From contig SCQQ01000049.1 in assembly GCA_004299095.1 (NCBI GenBank), forward strand, positions 1 through 45,288: a DNA stretch of 45,288 nt, given 5' to 3'. The stretch comes from Burkholderiaceae bacterium. Its GTDB lineage: Bacteria > Pseudomonadota > Gammaproteobacteria > Burkholderiales > Burkholderiaceae_C. Every line of letters starts with the position of its first letter. Within the stretch, counting starts at the first letter, position 1. This document shows positions 26,443 through 34,822 of the stretch, piece by piece. Under the pieces are notes generated by a model, which was given only the letters and a program-made list of their open reading frames with translations, did not search any database and was not told the origin of the DNA. The position numbers were made by a program, and so were the translations under genes.

Positions 26443-27138
26443 ATGACGCAGCAGGTCTCGCAGAGCGGACTCAAACAACAAGTCGGGCGCGCCGCACTGG
26501 ATTACGTCGAGGCTGGGCAGATCATCGGCGTGGGGACGGGATCGACCGTCAATTGCTTCATCGACGCGCTGGCAACGATCAAGGCGCGCGTGCGCGGCGC
26601 CGTGTCGTCTTCCGAAGCGTCGACTGCGCGGCTGAAGGCGCTCGGCATTCCGGTGTTCGATTGCGCCGAAATCGACGCGCTTTCGGTCTACATCGACGGC
26701 GCTGACGAAATCGATCCGCATGGCTGCATGATCAAGGGCGGCGGCGCGGCGCTCACGCGCGAAAAGATCGTGGCGGCGCACGCGGCGCGCTTCATCTGCA
26801 TTGCCGACGAATCCAAACGGGTAGAGGTGCTCGGTCGCTTTCCGCTGCCGGTCGAAGTGATCCCCATGGCCGCACGCTACGTTGCGCGCCGCTTTGCGGC
26901 CGGCGTGTGCGGCACGCGCGGCGATGCCATCTTGCGCCTGCGTGATGGCAAACCGCTCATCACCGACAACGGCCAGCACATCCTCGACGTGCGCGGGCTG
27001 CACATCGCCGATCCGCTGACGTTTGAACGCGAAGTGAGCCAGTGGCCGGGCGTGGTCACCGTGGGGGTGTTCGCGTTACAGAAGGCGGCTGTGTGCCTGT
27101 TGGGCACGCAGGGTGGGGTGCGGACGCTTTCATTTTGA
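26443..27138 (+). CDS. rpiA: Ribose-5-phosphate isomerase A
   Basis: 231 residues, interconverts ribose 5-phosphate and ribulose 5-phosphate. The frame is open far upstream, but homology starts at [13 protein letters not shown] (ATG 26443, AGGAA about 10 nt before). Motifs: [49 protein letters not shown] with the catalytic acid and lysine, and VEVIPMA. The 151 nt after the stop carry no gene or clear terminator. The AT-richer sugar cluster begins beyond. Confidence 0.97.
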   Translation: MTQQVSQSGLKQQVGRAALDYVEAGQIIGVGTGSTVNCFIDALATIKARVRGAVSSSEASTARLKALGIPVFDCAEIDALSVYIDGADEIDPHGCMIKGGGAALTREKIVAAHAARFICIADESKRVEVLGRFPLPVEVIPMAARYVARRFAAGVCGTRGDAILRLRDGKPLITDNGQHILDVRGLHIADPLTFEREVSQWPGVVTVGVFALQKAAVCLLGTQGGVRTLSF

Positions 27139-27289
27139 CCGCTGCAACTGCTGCATCGACTTGGCGCATTCGGTTGCGATGCGGAGCGCGGCCTGCAGCG
27201 GAATTACGCGGTTCATCGTGAATCCCGGGCAAAAGTGCGCGCATTCATTGCCCCGAACGTGTACTGCCGTGTTGGTCTTCGGTAATTGC

Positions 27290-28456
27290 CTATCTGATTC
27301 CAGCCGCTTGCGATGCCAACTTTGATGCAGCGTGGGTGAGGCTGTCGACAACCCGCTGTTGCTGCGCTTCCGTGATTCCCATCCACAGGGGCAGCCGAAT
27401 CAAACGCGCGGACTGCCGATCGGTTACAGGCAACTCGTCAGCGAATCGGCCGTACCGCAGGCCGGCGGGTGACGTATGCAAAGGCACGTAATGGAATACG
27501 CAACCGATTCCTTGGCTTCTGAGTTCGGACAGCACGGCGTGCCGATCGATTTCCGGTGCCAGCAGCACGTAATACATATGCGCGTTATGGCTACACTCTT
27601 CGGGCACTACAGGGCGCCGCAACAGCCCGCTGGATTCAAAGCGCGCCAGCATTTCGTTGTAGAGAGCCCAACTGCGCAGTCTCGTTTGTGTAATGCGCGC
27701 AGCTTCTTCGAGTTGTGCCCATAGAAACGCGGCGGTCAATTCTCCCGGCAACATGGAAGAGCCAACCTCTTGCCACGTGTACTTATCAATTTGACCGCGG
27801 AAGAAGCGGCTCCGGTCGGTACCTTTCTCGCGAATAATTTCGGCACGCTCGGCCAGCGAGGCGTCGTTGACAAGTAACGCGCCTCCTTCCCCGGAAATTA
27901 CGTTTTTTGTTTCGTGGAAACTGTAAGCGCCGAAATCGCCGATTCCACCCAAAGCGCGCCCCCTGTACGTCGCCATAACGCCTTGCGCAGCATCCTCGAC
28001 GACGCGGAGCTCGTGGCGCTTGCTAATTGCCATAATCGTATCCATTTCGCAACTAACGCCCGCGTAATGAACCGCCGCGATTGCCCGTGTACGTGGCGTG
28101 ATTGCAGCCTCAACCAAGCGCTCATCCAAGTTCAATGTGTCTTCCCGGACGTCGACAAATACGGGTACACCACCACGCAGAACAAACGCGTTGGCTGTTG
28201 ATACAAAAGTGTACGACGGCATAATGATCTCGTCACCCGGTTCAATATCGAGCAAGAGGGCGGCCATCTCCAGCGCCGCTGTACAAGAATGGGTCAGCAA
28301 CGCTTTGGTGCAGCCAGTGCGCTGTTCCAACCAACTGTGGCAGCGCTTTGTGAACGGTCCGTCGCCCGCTAGCATGCCGCTGAAGTGTGCCTCAGCAATG
28401 TAATAGAGCTCCTTGCCAGTCATGTACGGGCGATTGAATGGGATGGATTCATTCAT
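27290..28456 (-). CDS. dTDP-4-amino-4,6-dideoxyhexose transaminase (WecE/RffA-like)
   Basis: 388 residues, DegT/DnrJ/EryC1 family. The PLP lysine is Lys184 in the WecE-type signature SFHETKNV; Asp155-Ala-Ala in VVEDAAQG is the cofactor-binding Asp region. WecE transfers an amino group from glutamate to C4 of dTDP-4-keto-6-deoxyglucose, giving dTDP-Fuc4N. ArnB of the aminoarabinose pathway is a family relative. It is the last gene of the minus-strand operon and overlaps the thymidylyltransferase gene by 4 nt (ATGA). The needed 4,6-dehydratase (RfbB) is not in the window. Confidence 0.9.
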   Translation of the reverse strand: MNESIPFNRPYMTGKELYYIAEAHFSGMLAGDGPFTKRCHSWLEQRTGCTKALLTHSCTAALEMAALLLDIEPGDEIIMPSYTFVSTANAFVLRGGVPVFVDVREDTLNLDERLVEAAITPRTRAIAAVHYAGVSCEMDTIMAISKRHELRVVEDAAQGVMATYRGRALGGIGDFGAYSFHETKNVISGEGGALLVNDASLAERAEIIREKGTDRSRFFRGQIDKYTWQEVGSSMLPGELTAAFLWAQLEEAARITQTRLRSWALYNEMLARFESSGLLRRPVVPEECSHNAHMYYVLLAPEIDRHAVLSELRSQGIGCVFHYVPLHTSPAGLRYGRFADELPVTDRQSARLIRLPLWMGITEAQQQRVVDSLTHAASKLASQAAGIR

Positions 28457-29337
28457 GACATTTTTCCCAGGTTACGTGTCTCGGTTGCGAGGTGACTGAG
28501 ATAATCTCGATATTCGCAATTTGGCATGGCTTGCACTAGCGCTTCAAAACGCTCGATTGTCAAGAATTTTCGAATTAATGCCGCTTCCTCTGGGCAACCG
28601 ATTTTGATACCCTGCCGACGTTCAATCGCAGCGATGTAGGCAGAAGCCTCTTGCAGTGTGCTGCTAGTTCCTGCATCCATCCAAGCGAATCCGCGGCTTA
28701 GGCGATGGACGTGGAGTTCGCCTCTGCGCATGTATTCCAAGTTAACATCCGTGATTTCCATCTCACCCCGTGCCGAAGGTCGTATCGATCGCGCTATTTC
28801 AAGCACTTGGTTGTCGTATAGATACACACCGGGTACTGCATAGTTGCTTTTTGGTTTTAGAGGTTTTTCCTCCAATGATAATGGTTGGCCCAAGGGCGTG
28901 AATTCAACTACGCCGTAGTGTTCAGGATTTTTTACCAGATATGCAAAAATCGTGGCACCACCGCGAAATGTAGACAGCGCTCGAGGAAAATCGTCACTAC
29001 CAGAAAAAATATTGTCACCCAACATCAACGCAACATTGTCAGTTCCAATAAATTCCTCTGCGATTAAAAATGCCTGTGCAATGCCTGATGGGCGAGCTTG
29101 CTCACGGTGAATAATATTTATACCCCATTGTGTGCCATCATGTAACAAATGTTTAAATCGTGGCAAATCGTTTGACGTAGAAATTAAGCAGATATCGCGA
29201 ATACCGGCTGCAATCAGGACGGTAAGCGGATAATAGATCATCGGCTTATCAAATACCGCCTGCAATTGTTTACTCGTGACCTGAGTTAGTGGATAGAGGC
29301 GTGAGCCCGTACCTCCAGCAAGAATAATAGCCTTCAT
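28453..29337 (-). CDS. rfbA: Glucose-1-phosphate thymidylyltransferase
   Basis: 294 residues. Makes dTDP-glucose from dTTP and glucose 1-phosphate. N-terminal nucleotidyltransferase signature AGGTGSRLYPLT, then SKQLQAVFDKPMIYYPL, LMLGDNIFSG, EEKPLKPKS and WMDAGTSSTLQEAS. It supplies the activated sugar for the transaminase encoded next. Codon and base use are AT-richer than in the flanking housekeeping genes. Confidence 0.95.
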   Translation of the reverse strand: MKAIILAGGTGSRLYPLTQVTSKQLQAVFDKPMIYYPLTVLIAAGIRDICLISTSNDLPRFKHLLHDGTQWGINIIHREQARPSGIAQAFLIAEEFIGTDNVALMLGDNIFSGSDDFPRALSTFRGGATIFAYLVKNPEHYGVVEFTPLGQPLSLEEKPLKPKSNYAVPGVYLYDNQVLEIARSIRPSARGEMEITDVNLEYMRRGELHVHRLSRGFAWMDAGTSSTLQEASAYIAAIERRQGIKIGCPEEAALIRKFLTIERFEALVQAMPNCEYRDYLSHLATETRNLGKMS

Positions 29338-29341
29338 GTCA

Positions 29342-30244
29342 CTACTTTCTCGAAGGCCTCCGCGCCACTACCAAGCGGGAGCCACCTGCTTTAAAGTTTA
29401 TTCCCAATCTAATAAGAAATCGTTCAATTCCCATCACACAATACAGTGCGGTATTCAGTAGTTTTGAAAGTTGTAGTTCTGCAGACAGATTAGATTCGTC
29501 ACCAGCTTTGATCCTTGACCCATCACTGTGATTGGATTTGCGGCCGCGTGACAGGAGCATTGCCGGCAGGAGCAGACTCACAAAAGAGGTGGTGCGCAGC
29601 ACATCAAACCCAGTCGCAGTGACCTTCTTTTGGAGTTCAGTGGTCGTGTAGCGGCGCACATGGCATGCCCGTTCGTCCGTTGCACTCCACAACCACGGAT
29701 GTTGCGGAACGGTTACCAGCAGCAACCCTCCTGGCTTGAGCGATTGATACAACTGTGTAAGGACGGCTTCATCCTCGGGTATATGTTCAAGTACGTCGAA
29801 CGCGCCCACCGCGTCGAACTCTTGCAGGAAAGGAATGCATCGTGCGTCCATTTGCATCAGCTCCGCACTTGGGACGCGCTTGCGAGCGTAAGGCAAGCCT
29901 GCAATGAAGATTTCGCTGCCGCACAACTTCATATCGGTACGCGCGTGCGAAAGCCCCGAAAGTACGAAACCTGTACCACAGCCGATTTCAAGGAACGAAC
30001 GGACACCGCTGCCATAGCGGTTGAGAGTCCACAGGATTAGATGGTTTCTAGAGCGGAACCAGAAATTAGAGCTCTCGAGGGCCTCAATCTCTTTGAATGC
30101 GTCTGGGCGAAAGCCGCCTCCCTTATAGGCCATTTCCGGTGCATGGATCATGAAGCCCTCAGACATCTCAGGCTTATGATTGCATTTTGGACATACCCAA
30201 CTTGAAGTTTCGAATCTATAGCCGCACTTCGAGCAGATCTTCAT
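29342..30244 (-). CDS. SAM-dependent methyltransferase with N-terminal zinc ribbon
   Basis: 300 residues. The N-terminus holds CSKCGYRF ... CPKCNHKP, a zinc-ribbon pair. A class I methyltransferase core follows: FLEIGCGTGFVLSGL (motif I), FDAVGAFDVLEHIPED, and GGLLLVTVPQHPWLWS. A hydrophobic C-terminal region (VSLLLPAMLL; LLNTALYCVMG) may sit at the membrane. It is coupled by ATGA overlap to the small transporter upstream and lies 4 nt from rfbA. A role in methylating the sugar or its acyl group is plausible; the target is not visible. Confidence 0.82.
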   Translation of the reverse strand: MKICSKCGYRFETSSWVCPKCNHKPEMSEGFMIHAPEMAYKGGGFRPDAFKEIEALESSNFWFRSRNHLILWTLNRYGSGVRSFLEIGCGTGFVLSGLSHARTDMKLCGSEIFIAGLPYARKRVPSAELMQMDARCIPFLQEFDAVGAFDVLEHIPEDEAVLTQLYQSLKPGGLLLVTVPQHPWLWSATDERACHVRRYTTTELQKKVTATGFDVLRTTSFVSLLLPAMLLSRGRKSNHSDGSRIKAGDESNLSAELQLSKLLNTALYCVMGIERFLIRLGINFKAGGSRLVVARRPSRK

Positions 30245-30567
30245 AGTGGAACCTGAGGTAGATTATAAATCGCAACCCCACAAACAATCAAAATCATCGC
30301 CAGCCAATGTCGTTGCGAAATACTCTCCTTAAAAACTACTCGCGCTCCTAGAGGGGCAAGTACATAAATCAGAGCTGCTGCCACGTAAACTCTTCCAATG
30401 CCAAAACCTCGTACCGCAAGATACGTAAACGGTATAGTTAATATAAAAAATGAAATTGCTGAGCAGAGCAAATAGACTTTCTTATATATATAATAACCTT
30501 TGAAGGTCAACTGCGCGAGAATACTTGTCGAAATGCAAACAATTAATGCAATTAGGTGGATCGTCAC
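30241..30567 (-). CDS. ArnE-like small flippase subunit (EamA/SMR)
   Basis: 108 residues with four membrane helices, close to the length of ArnE. The first helix contains ISTSILAQLTFKGYYI, the family polar site, and the end contains LAMILIVCGVAIYNLP. It overlaps by 4 nt both the methyltransferase and its partner transporter. By analogy with ArnE/ArnF it would flip an undecaprenyl-phosphate-linked amino sugar to the periplasm. The DNA here is markedly AT-rich. Confidence 0.8.
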   Translation of the reverse strand: MTIHLIALIVCISTSILAQLTFKGYYIYKKVYLLCSAISFFILTIPFTYLAVRGFGIGRVYVAAALIYVLAPLGARVVFKESISQRHWLAMILIVCGVAIYNLPQVPL

Positions 30568-30968
30568 AACAGTTCACTTTTTTCAAGTGATTCACGAGCT
30601 GGGCGCCAAAGCAAAATTACTACGCCAGCCACGACCAATGAAGCGCCTGTTATTTGAATAAGAGAAATATGCTCTCCATAAAGCCATGCGAGGATTAGCA
30701 GGCAAGGAAAGAATAACGCTGTGATAGGATACGCGGTACTTACAGGAAATCGTTTATGAATTGCTCCCCACACCATCAAACGAACAAGACCAAGTATCAT
30801 GACGAACATAAATATTAACATTAAATTCATCAAACGGTCATCCTGACGAATGGACGCGAGCTTTATCAAGGACGCGTTGATCAATTGCAATATAATGTTA
30901 ATTATGACGAGCGTAAGTAGCAGCGTCGTTCTTGCTTGCGGTTTGACGTCGGTCGTTGGCTGCGGCAT
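30564..30968 (-). CDS. ArnF-like small flippase subunit (EamA/SMR)
   Basis: 134 residues, four membrane helices after a hydrophilic N-terminus (TTLLLTLVIINIILQLINASLIK; LMLIFMFVMILGLVRLMVW; TALFFPCLLILAWLYGE; ITGASLVVAGVVILLW). The size matches ArnF. It overlaps its partner as ATGA, so stoichiometric coupled synthesis is expected. 38 nt separate it from the ACP gene upstream. Confidence 0.8.
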   Translation of the reverse strand: MPQPTTDVKPQARTTLLLTLVIINIILQLINASLIKLASIRQDDRLMNLMLIFMFVMILGLVRLMVWGAIHKRFPVSTAYPITALFFPCLLILAWLYGEHISLIQITGASLVVAGVVILLWRPARESLEKSELL

Positions 30969-31006
30969 GAAAGTAGATCAAGTTCCTTTGTTTGCTCTGT
31001 GTGGCC

Positions 31007-31246
31007 TTATTTGAGCTCACAAGCCTTCTGATAGAAACTATTTATTGTGTTCGCTTTGGCGGGGTCAAGTTCGCCGAAGTCTAATCCTGTAATGGTTTCG
31101 ACTTGAATTACAAGATCCATGGCATCCAATGAGTCAAGTCCTACAACCGTGAAATTCTCATCATCTGAGATATTAACAGTATTCAGTGATTTGATTTGTT
31201 TTATGCTTTTAAAAACGGCTGTCCTAAAATCGTCCTTGCTGATCAT
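31007..31246 (-). CDS. Acyl carrier protein, dedicated
   Basis: 79 residues. VVGLDSLDAMDLVIQVE holds the phosphopantetheine attachment serine, Ser39, in a standard DSL motif. It is AT-rich and unlike AcpP in the flanking residues. It lies between the flippase pair and a KAS III gene, so it probably carries the acyl group destined for the sugar. Confidence 0.9.
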   Translation of the reverse strand: MISKDDFRTAVFKSIKQIKSLNTVNISDDENFTVVGLDSLDAMDLVIQVETITGLDFGELDPAKANTINSFYQKACELK

Positions 31247-31289
31247 AAATCACCCCTTTTTGATCTAGTAGAATCTCACTTCGATCCCA

Positions 31290-32243
31290 TCAAGTTTCGT
31301 CGGATATCTCTTGATTGTTGTCAAGTATCATGGTTGCCCAGGACAGGCCGACTCCGAATCCACTGAGGAGTATGCGCGCTGGCCGGTCGTTGAGTCGTGA
31401 GAGTGGCAACAACGGCAAACTTGATGACACGGTATTGCCAGTATGCGTGGCCTCGAAAGGGACTTTAGCGGGAGGCAGTCCGAGTTTTTTTGCCAAGCTT
31501 TCAACGATGAAGCGACTACCCTGATGAAATAGAAATATATCGATGTCGTTAATTGATAGTGACTCTCGCGTCAAATAGGCTATGATCTGCTGAGGGACTA
31601 CGGTCATGCAGAATTTGAACACGTTGCTACCCAGCATGGAGAGCGTTCCGGCGACGGGATCGATCTGGATCGAATGTCCCAGATTGCCGTCGGTGCCGAA
31701 CATCGGAGGTCGAATACGATAGATGGGGTTGGATGAGATCCAAGTGCAGGTGGCGGCGTCACCAAACAACAGTTCAGTATTCCAATCTTTGTGGTCGAGA
31801 ATGCGAGAGTAGGGATCTGCCGTGAACAGAAGGCCGTTTTGCATGCCGTTGGCTTGCATGAATCCAAGGATGATCGAGAGGCCATAGACGTAGCCCGAAC
31901 AACCGAGAGAGATGTCAAAGCACGCCACACCCTTTGGGAATCCCAGCTTTTTGTGAACAATTGCGGAGGTATGCGGCAATCCCTTGCCATCCGGATTCTG
32001 CGTACAAACGACGACACAATCCAATTGATTTGCTCTTACGGTGGTCCGCTTGCAGAGATCCTCGAAGGCCGCGACGCAGAGATCCGAGGCTTGTGTTTCC
32101 GGCGTCGCACGGGCGACTGACACGAAGCCAATTTTGTCGCGGATGAAATCTTCGTCTTTCCCTGAGATCTTTGCGCGATCCAAGTTTGAAATAGTGTGTG
32201 AAGCAATCGACTGGCCGAGGGCTCTGATACCTATCATTTCCAT
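31290..32243 (-). CDS. Beta-ketoacyl-ACP synthase III (FabH-like)
   Basis: 317 residues. The KAS III triad is complete: Cys115 in ISLGCSGYVYG, His240 in LFHQGSR and Asn270 in THTGNTVSS, with the GFGVGLSW C-terminal loop. It should start or extend a short acyl chain on the neighbouring ACP. It overlaps the unknown gene upstream by 10 nt. Related enzymes in O-antigen loci make the acyl groups used to modify amino sugars, which fits the LpxD-like acyltransferase two genes upstream. Confidence 0.92.
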   Translation of the reverse strand: MEMIGIRALGQSIASHTISNLDRAKISGKDEDFIRDKIGFVSVARATPETQASDLCVAAFEDLCKRTTVRANQLDCVVVCTQNPDGKGLPHTSAIVHKKLGFPKGVACFDISLGCSGYVYGLSIILGFMQANGMQNGLLFTADPYSRILDHKDWNTELLFGDAATCTWISSNPIYRIRPPMFGTDGNLGHSIQIDPVAGTLSMLGSNVFKFCMTVVPQQIIAYLTRESLSINDIDIFLFHQGSRFIVESLAKKLGLPPAKVPFEATHTGNTVSSSLPLLPLSRLNDRPARILLSGFGVGLSWATMILDNNQEISDET

Positions 32244-32791
32244 ATTCCAAAGAATATTTGACCTAGATCAATGTCATATGAATGAATGTCACCCTGGACG
32301 AACTGTCCCATATGCCTGGTATAAGATATTTGAAATGACCCTTCAAAGCTTCGCAGCAGGCGAATACGGGCAAACGCATATTGTGCGCCGACGGGGATTG
32401 TGTATGTTTTGTGAAGTAAGTACTTGAAACTCGCAACAATTGCGTCGATCGTACTGAAAGGTTGAATCTTGTCGGAAACGATTACATTGGTTTGATCTAG
32501 CTTAAATTGAGCTTGGAGCTCATTTTCATCATAGGCTTCTCGGTCCTGGATAAGTTCTGATCGTTCGATGACGTACAGCGTTCCAGCGGAATCCTTCCAC
32601 TTGGCAACGGGCGGGGCTCCAAGAGCGGGCGTAGTATCAACGTATGTTACCTGGTGGCCAGTTCTGCGATAGAACATCATATCGATATTCTCAGCAGCGC
32701 CACCACGGAATTGGAGCATATCGTTGAACAAAGACGTGCTGTGCAAGTAGTTTCGGTGGCCGCGTAGGCGAAAGGTACGGTCATTTCTCAT
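32234..32791 (-). CDS. Protein of unknown function in the acyl-sugar operon
   Basis: 185 residues with no motif I recognise and no signal peptide or membrane helix. The start is basic and aromatic (FRLRGHRNYLHSTSLFND). The middle is acidic (RSELIQDREAYDENELQAQF), and the C-terminal half has alternating hydrophobic residues suggesting beta structure. It overlaps the LpxD-like gene by ATGA and the KAS III gene by 10 nt, so it belongs to the operon. Between a condensing enzyme and an acyltransferase it might process the beta-ketoacyl-ACP (reduction, dehydration or binding). That is a guess from position only. Confidence 0.75.
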   Translation of the reverse strand: MRNDRTFRLRGHRNYLHSTSLFNDMLQFRGGAAENIDMMFYRRTGHQVTYVDTTPALGAPPVAKWKDSAGTLYVIERSELIQDREAYDENELQAQFKLDQTNVIVSDKIQPFSTIDAIVASFKYLLHKTYTIPVGAQYAFARIRLLRSFEGSFQISYTRHMGQFVQGDIHSYDIDLGQIFFGIWK

Positions 32792-33714
32792 GAGTTGCGG
32801 CTTTCCGACAATTGGCGAAGATTGCTAATGTGGTTGGTTGCAAAATTCCCCGAAACGTCCTCCCCATTGGGGACATCTCGAACAACGACTGCACCCAACC
32901 GGACGCGGGCATCGTTACCGATCGTCAGCGCATTGGAGATTGTTGCGGACGCGCCGATCCAGGCACGTGCGCCGATACGAGCTCGTCCAGCAATGACACA
33001 ATGGCTGGATAAGGTGGCCGCTTCGCCGATAGTGACGTCGTGGCCGATATTCGCCATGATGCCAATATGCGTGGAACCACCGATCTTGGTCGCTTCGCCA
33101 CGGATTGCCGAGCGCACGATAATCGCACCGGCATGGATGTGCGACGACGGGCCGATCTCCACGCCGCCAAAATGCGGAATGTGTTGTCGGCGACCCAAGA
33201 TGCTTTTCGCGTATAAACCGTCACACCCAATGATGGCCCCTGCTTCGATGCGTGTGCCGTGCCCTATGCGAATTGGTCCAATGATGCTGACGTGTGGTCC
33301 GACACATACGTCGGTTTCGATTCGAATCCGGCCGAGAAGGATAGCCGAGGGATCTATGGTGGCGCTTGGGTCTATGAGCGGTGTCTCGGCGCTGACCAAG
33401 GTTTGCTGCTGCAACGTGTGAAGATACAGGTAGAGCTCTTCCGCTTTGTCGCAGACTATCAATGCCTTGGGCGTGACCGGTGCTTGGACCGCAACTTCCG
33501 GTGGCACGATGATTGCGCGCACAGAACGGTTTTCGAGCGCCAGTTGCATGTACTTGAGATTAATGGCGAGACAGACCACCCCTTGCTGTTGCGTCCAGAC
33601 AAATCCGGTCTGGCGTAGTTCCGGCAAGGCCTGCGGGTGATCGACGCGCAAGAGGCCGAAGCGCTCACCCATTCGTTCAAGCACTGTTTCAGGTTTCGTG
33701 ATCCAGTAATTCAT
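32788..33714 (-). CDS. LpxD-like acyl-ACP-dependent N-acyltransferase
   Basis: 308 residues. An N-terminal LpxD-type sugar-nucleotide domain (about residues 1-105) precedes a left-handed beta-helix of hexapeptide repeats (PSATIDPSAILLGRIRIE through ARIGARAWIGASATIS). The active-site region includes IGCDGLYAK and IGHDVTIGEA. It is shorter than LpxD (about 340) and sits far from lpxA/fabZ, so it is not the lipid A enzyme. Best reading: it moves an acyl chain from the operon's ACP onto the amino group made by the WecE-like enzyme. Overlaps both neighbours by 4 nt. Confidence 0.85.
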   Translation of the reverse strand: MNYWITKPETVLERMGERFGLLRVDHPQALPELRQTGFVWTQQQGVVCLAINLKYMQLALENRSVRAIIVPPEVAVQAPVTPKALIVCDKAEELYLYLHTLQQQTLVSAETPLIDPSATIDPSAILLGRIRIETDVCVGPHVSIIGPIRIGHGTRIEAGAIIGCDGLYAKSILGRRQHIPHFGGVEIGPSSHIHAGAIIVRSAIRGEATKIGGSTHIGIMANIGHDVTIGEAATLSSHCVIAGRARIGARAWIGASATISNALTIGNDARVRLGAVVVRDVPNGEDVSGNFATNHISNLRQLSESRNS

Positions 33715-34706
33715 GCGTTGTCGGATTCACTGAGGTCATTTGTTTCGGTGCTTCCTATCGTACGTCGTACAACGTACAGCGGTTGGCCTCGGCTTTCTCC
33801 GAGAATGCGTAGCAAGTATTCTCCGGCCACACCGACCGACAGCAAACCGAGACCTGCGTAGAAATTGATTGCAAGAAAAAGGCTGGTCCAGCCCGGCACA
33901 CCGCCTTTGCTGAACAAATGGATCAATATATAAATCACACCTAGAATAAAACTGAGTAAAGAGACACCGACACCAATTATTGAAATTAATTGAAGTGGCA
34001 ACGAGCTGAAGCTTAAAATATCATCAAGTGTAGCACGAATAAGTCTTATCAGATTATAATTTGAGGTACCATGTCTACGTTTGTCATGCTGGATCGTGAC
34101 GTTCTCGATGCGTCGAGTATTGCTAAGAATAAGAGCGCCAATTATTGGGTAATATGTATGATTTGCAAGCAAGGCATCTACCAATTGCCGATTCAAGCAA
34201 CGGAAGGAAGACATCACGAGATTTCTGGGTTTGTGAAAAATATAAGTATTAACAGCTCGCAGCAATAAACTGCCTACATTGCGCCAAGCCGAGTGTTGTT
34301 TTATTTTATAGGCACCAAACACAGCATCCAGACGTGGTGATTCGCGCAGATGGTTATAGAGTTTGCTAATTTCTTCCGGTGGATGTTGCAGATCATCGTC
34401 CATCGTAATAACATAACGCCCCCGCGCGTGAGCGAGACCGCACATTAGTGCGCGAAACTGACCGACGTTATGCATTAATTCTATGTAACGAACGTTGGGG
34501 TAACAGTGTATTTCGTGTTCCACAGAAACATCAAGGTCATCACCGGCACAGTCGTCGACCAAGATGATTTCGTATGAAACGTTAATGCACGAGAGAGCGG
34601 AACTGAGCCGATCCAACAACTCGGAAATCACAGCCGTAGTACAATAGCACGGTATAACCACAGAGATCTCTGTGACGGAGTGGTTAGTGTCTATGCTATT
34701 TTTCAT
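33711..34706 (-). CDS. ArnC/DPM1-like family 2 glycosyltransferase
   Basis: 331 residues. GT-A domain with VVIPCYCTT, EIILVDDCAGDD and the metal-binding VITMDDDLQHPPEE. Two C-terminal membrane helices follow (LPLQLISIIGVGVSLLSFIL; SLFLAINFYAGLGLLSVGVAG). This is the layout of ArnC, which places Ara4FN on undecaprenyl phosphate. It probably transfers the acylated amino sugar from dTDP to the same carrier. Overlaps the LpxD-like gene as ATGA; 116 AT-rich nt separate it from the GT-C gene upstream. Confidence 0.88.
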   Translation of the reverse strand: MKNSIDTNHSVTEISVVIPCYCTTAVISELLDRLSSALSCINVSYEIILVDDCAGDDLDVSVEHEIHCYPNVRYIELMHNVGQFRALMCGLAHARGRYVITMDDDLQHPPEEISKLYNHLRESPRLDAVFGAYKIKQHSAWRNVGSLLLRAVNTYIFHKPRNLVMSSFRCLNRQLVDALLANHTYYPIIGALILSNTRRIENVTIQHDKRRHGTSNYNLIRLIRATLDDILSFSSLPLQLISIIGVGVSLLSFILGVIYILIHLFSKGGVPGWTSLFLAINFYAGLGLLSVGVAGEYLLRILGESRGQPLYVVRRTIGSTETNDLSESDNA

Positions 34707-34822
34707 GAATAGTTGCTATTGACAAATTCATTCAACTGGCGTCATCATGAACCTAACGTAAATAGTAGGCTGAATAATTTACGCGGTAGGGAACCGGATA
34801 GTGGACAGGACTGGGACTCACT

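Noticed and set aside
27130-27351. 73-codon minus-strand frame between rpiA and the WecE-like gene
   Set aside because: Overlaps the ends of both neighbours, no ribosome site and no recognised domain; probably chance.
32788-33714. Housekeeping lpxD of lipid A synthesis
   Set aside because: Shorter than LpxD, AT-rich, and embedded in a sugar operon away from lpxA, fabZ and bamA.
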